From contig JBIISW010000115.1 of the NCBI GenBank assembly GCA_044340865.1, forward strand, positions 1 to 7,872: DNA of 7,872 nucleotides, written 5' to 3'. The notes beneath the pieces are model-generated. The model had not been told where the DNA came from. It worked only from the letters and a program-made list of their open reading frames with translations, and searched no databases. Source of the stretch: UBA4416 sp044340865 (GTDB lineage: Bacteria; Bacteroidota; Bacteroidia; B-17B0; Aurantibacillaceae). Below are positions 7,550-7,872 of this stretch, one piece after another; within the stretch, counting starts at the first letter, position 1; each line of letters begins with the position of its first letter. The position numbers and the translations under genes are program-made.

Positions 7550-7872
7550 ATGAAAAGAATAGTAAAATCAGTAGCGATTGTTGTTTTAAGCATTAGCTCT
7601 TTCGCAGTAGCGCAAGCTCAAAAAGTTGCACATATTAGTGTTGACTCATTAATTAGCATTATGCCTGAAAGTAAAACAGCGGAAGGTTTAGTCGTTAAAC
7701 ACCAAAAAGAGTTAGAAACGCAAGTTGGAAGCATGCAAACAGAATTGCAGTCTAAATATGAAAAATATATGGCTGAAGGATCAACGTATTCTGAAATCAT
7801 TAAAGCTTCAAAAGAAAAAGAATTACAAGATTTGAAGAATCGTGTAGATGAATTTACAGCACAAGCACGTCA
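7550..7872 (+). CDS. OmpH/Skp family periplasmic chaperone, second copy (3' end outside the window)
   Basis: A reading frame from ATG 7550 runs off the right edge; 107 codons are visible. It begins MKRIVKSVAIVVLSISSF and continues AVAQAQ, a Sec signal peptide with cleavage after A21 or A23. It continues KVAHISVDSLISIMPESKTAE (25-45), which aligns with KTGFVDTDYILSRIPEYKAAQ of the preceding gene: body strand, then a helix start ending in a Pro-Glu. From about 45 the sequence is helical and charged (HQKELETQVGSMQTELQSKY and onward), fitting the first half of the Skp coiled-coil arm. It lies 31 bp after its paralogue, so both are probably on the bamA transcript. The two copies are clearly diverged. 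The C-terminal arm and body strands cannot be seen here. Such tandem pairs downstream of bamA are common in Bacteroidota. Confidence 0.9.
   Translation, partial: MKRIVKSVAIVVLSISSFAVAQAQKVAHISVDSLISIMPESKTAEGLVVKHQKELETQVGSMQTELQSKYEKYMAEGSTYSEIIKASKEKELQDLKNRVDEFTAQAR

Overview
This AT-rich window looks like a chromosomal segment from a member of the Bacteroidota, probably a flavobacterium-like lineage. Four things support this: the block uppS-bamA-ompH-ompH, a typical arrangement in that phylum; the lack of clear Shine-Dalgarno sequences, with A/T-rich leaders before the starts; signal peptides ending in short A-Q or S-Q motifs; and a PdxA with the phylum-style GDxNGIG N-terminus. I cannot name the genus. 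All seven genes lie on the + strand, and coding density is very high.

Left part (1-3498). The first gene is the 3' part of an M17 leucyl aminopeptidase; its reading frame is open to the left edge, so its true start lies outside the window. Three bases after its stop is a gene for an unrecognised exported protein of 368 residues, which seems to use a TTG start and may be a beta-propeller. Nineteen bases further on is pdxA (vitamin B6 synthesis). The tight spacing suggests one transcript.

Middle (3499-3614). This 116-bp gap is the longest gene-free stretch. It holds two copies of a 15-bp direct repeat 31 bp apart, an 8-bp inverted repeat, and a sequence close to the Bacteroidota promoter consensus just before uppS. 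I read it as the break between two transcription units.

Right part (3615-7872). This is an envelope-biogenesis block: uppS makes the C55 lipid carrier precursor for peptidoglycan and surface glycans, bamA encodes the outer-membrane protein insertase, and two tandem OmpH/Skp-like genes encode periplasmic chaperones that probably hand unfolded outer-membrane proteins to BamA. The second chaperone gene is cut by the right edge.

I found no convincing new multi-gene system, mobile element, CRISPR array or RNA gene. The items most worth a second look are the unknown exported protein between pepA and pdxA, the repeat-bearing upstream region of uppS, and the local gene order: pdxA directly before uppS, with no DUF6089 gene between uppS and bamA.
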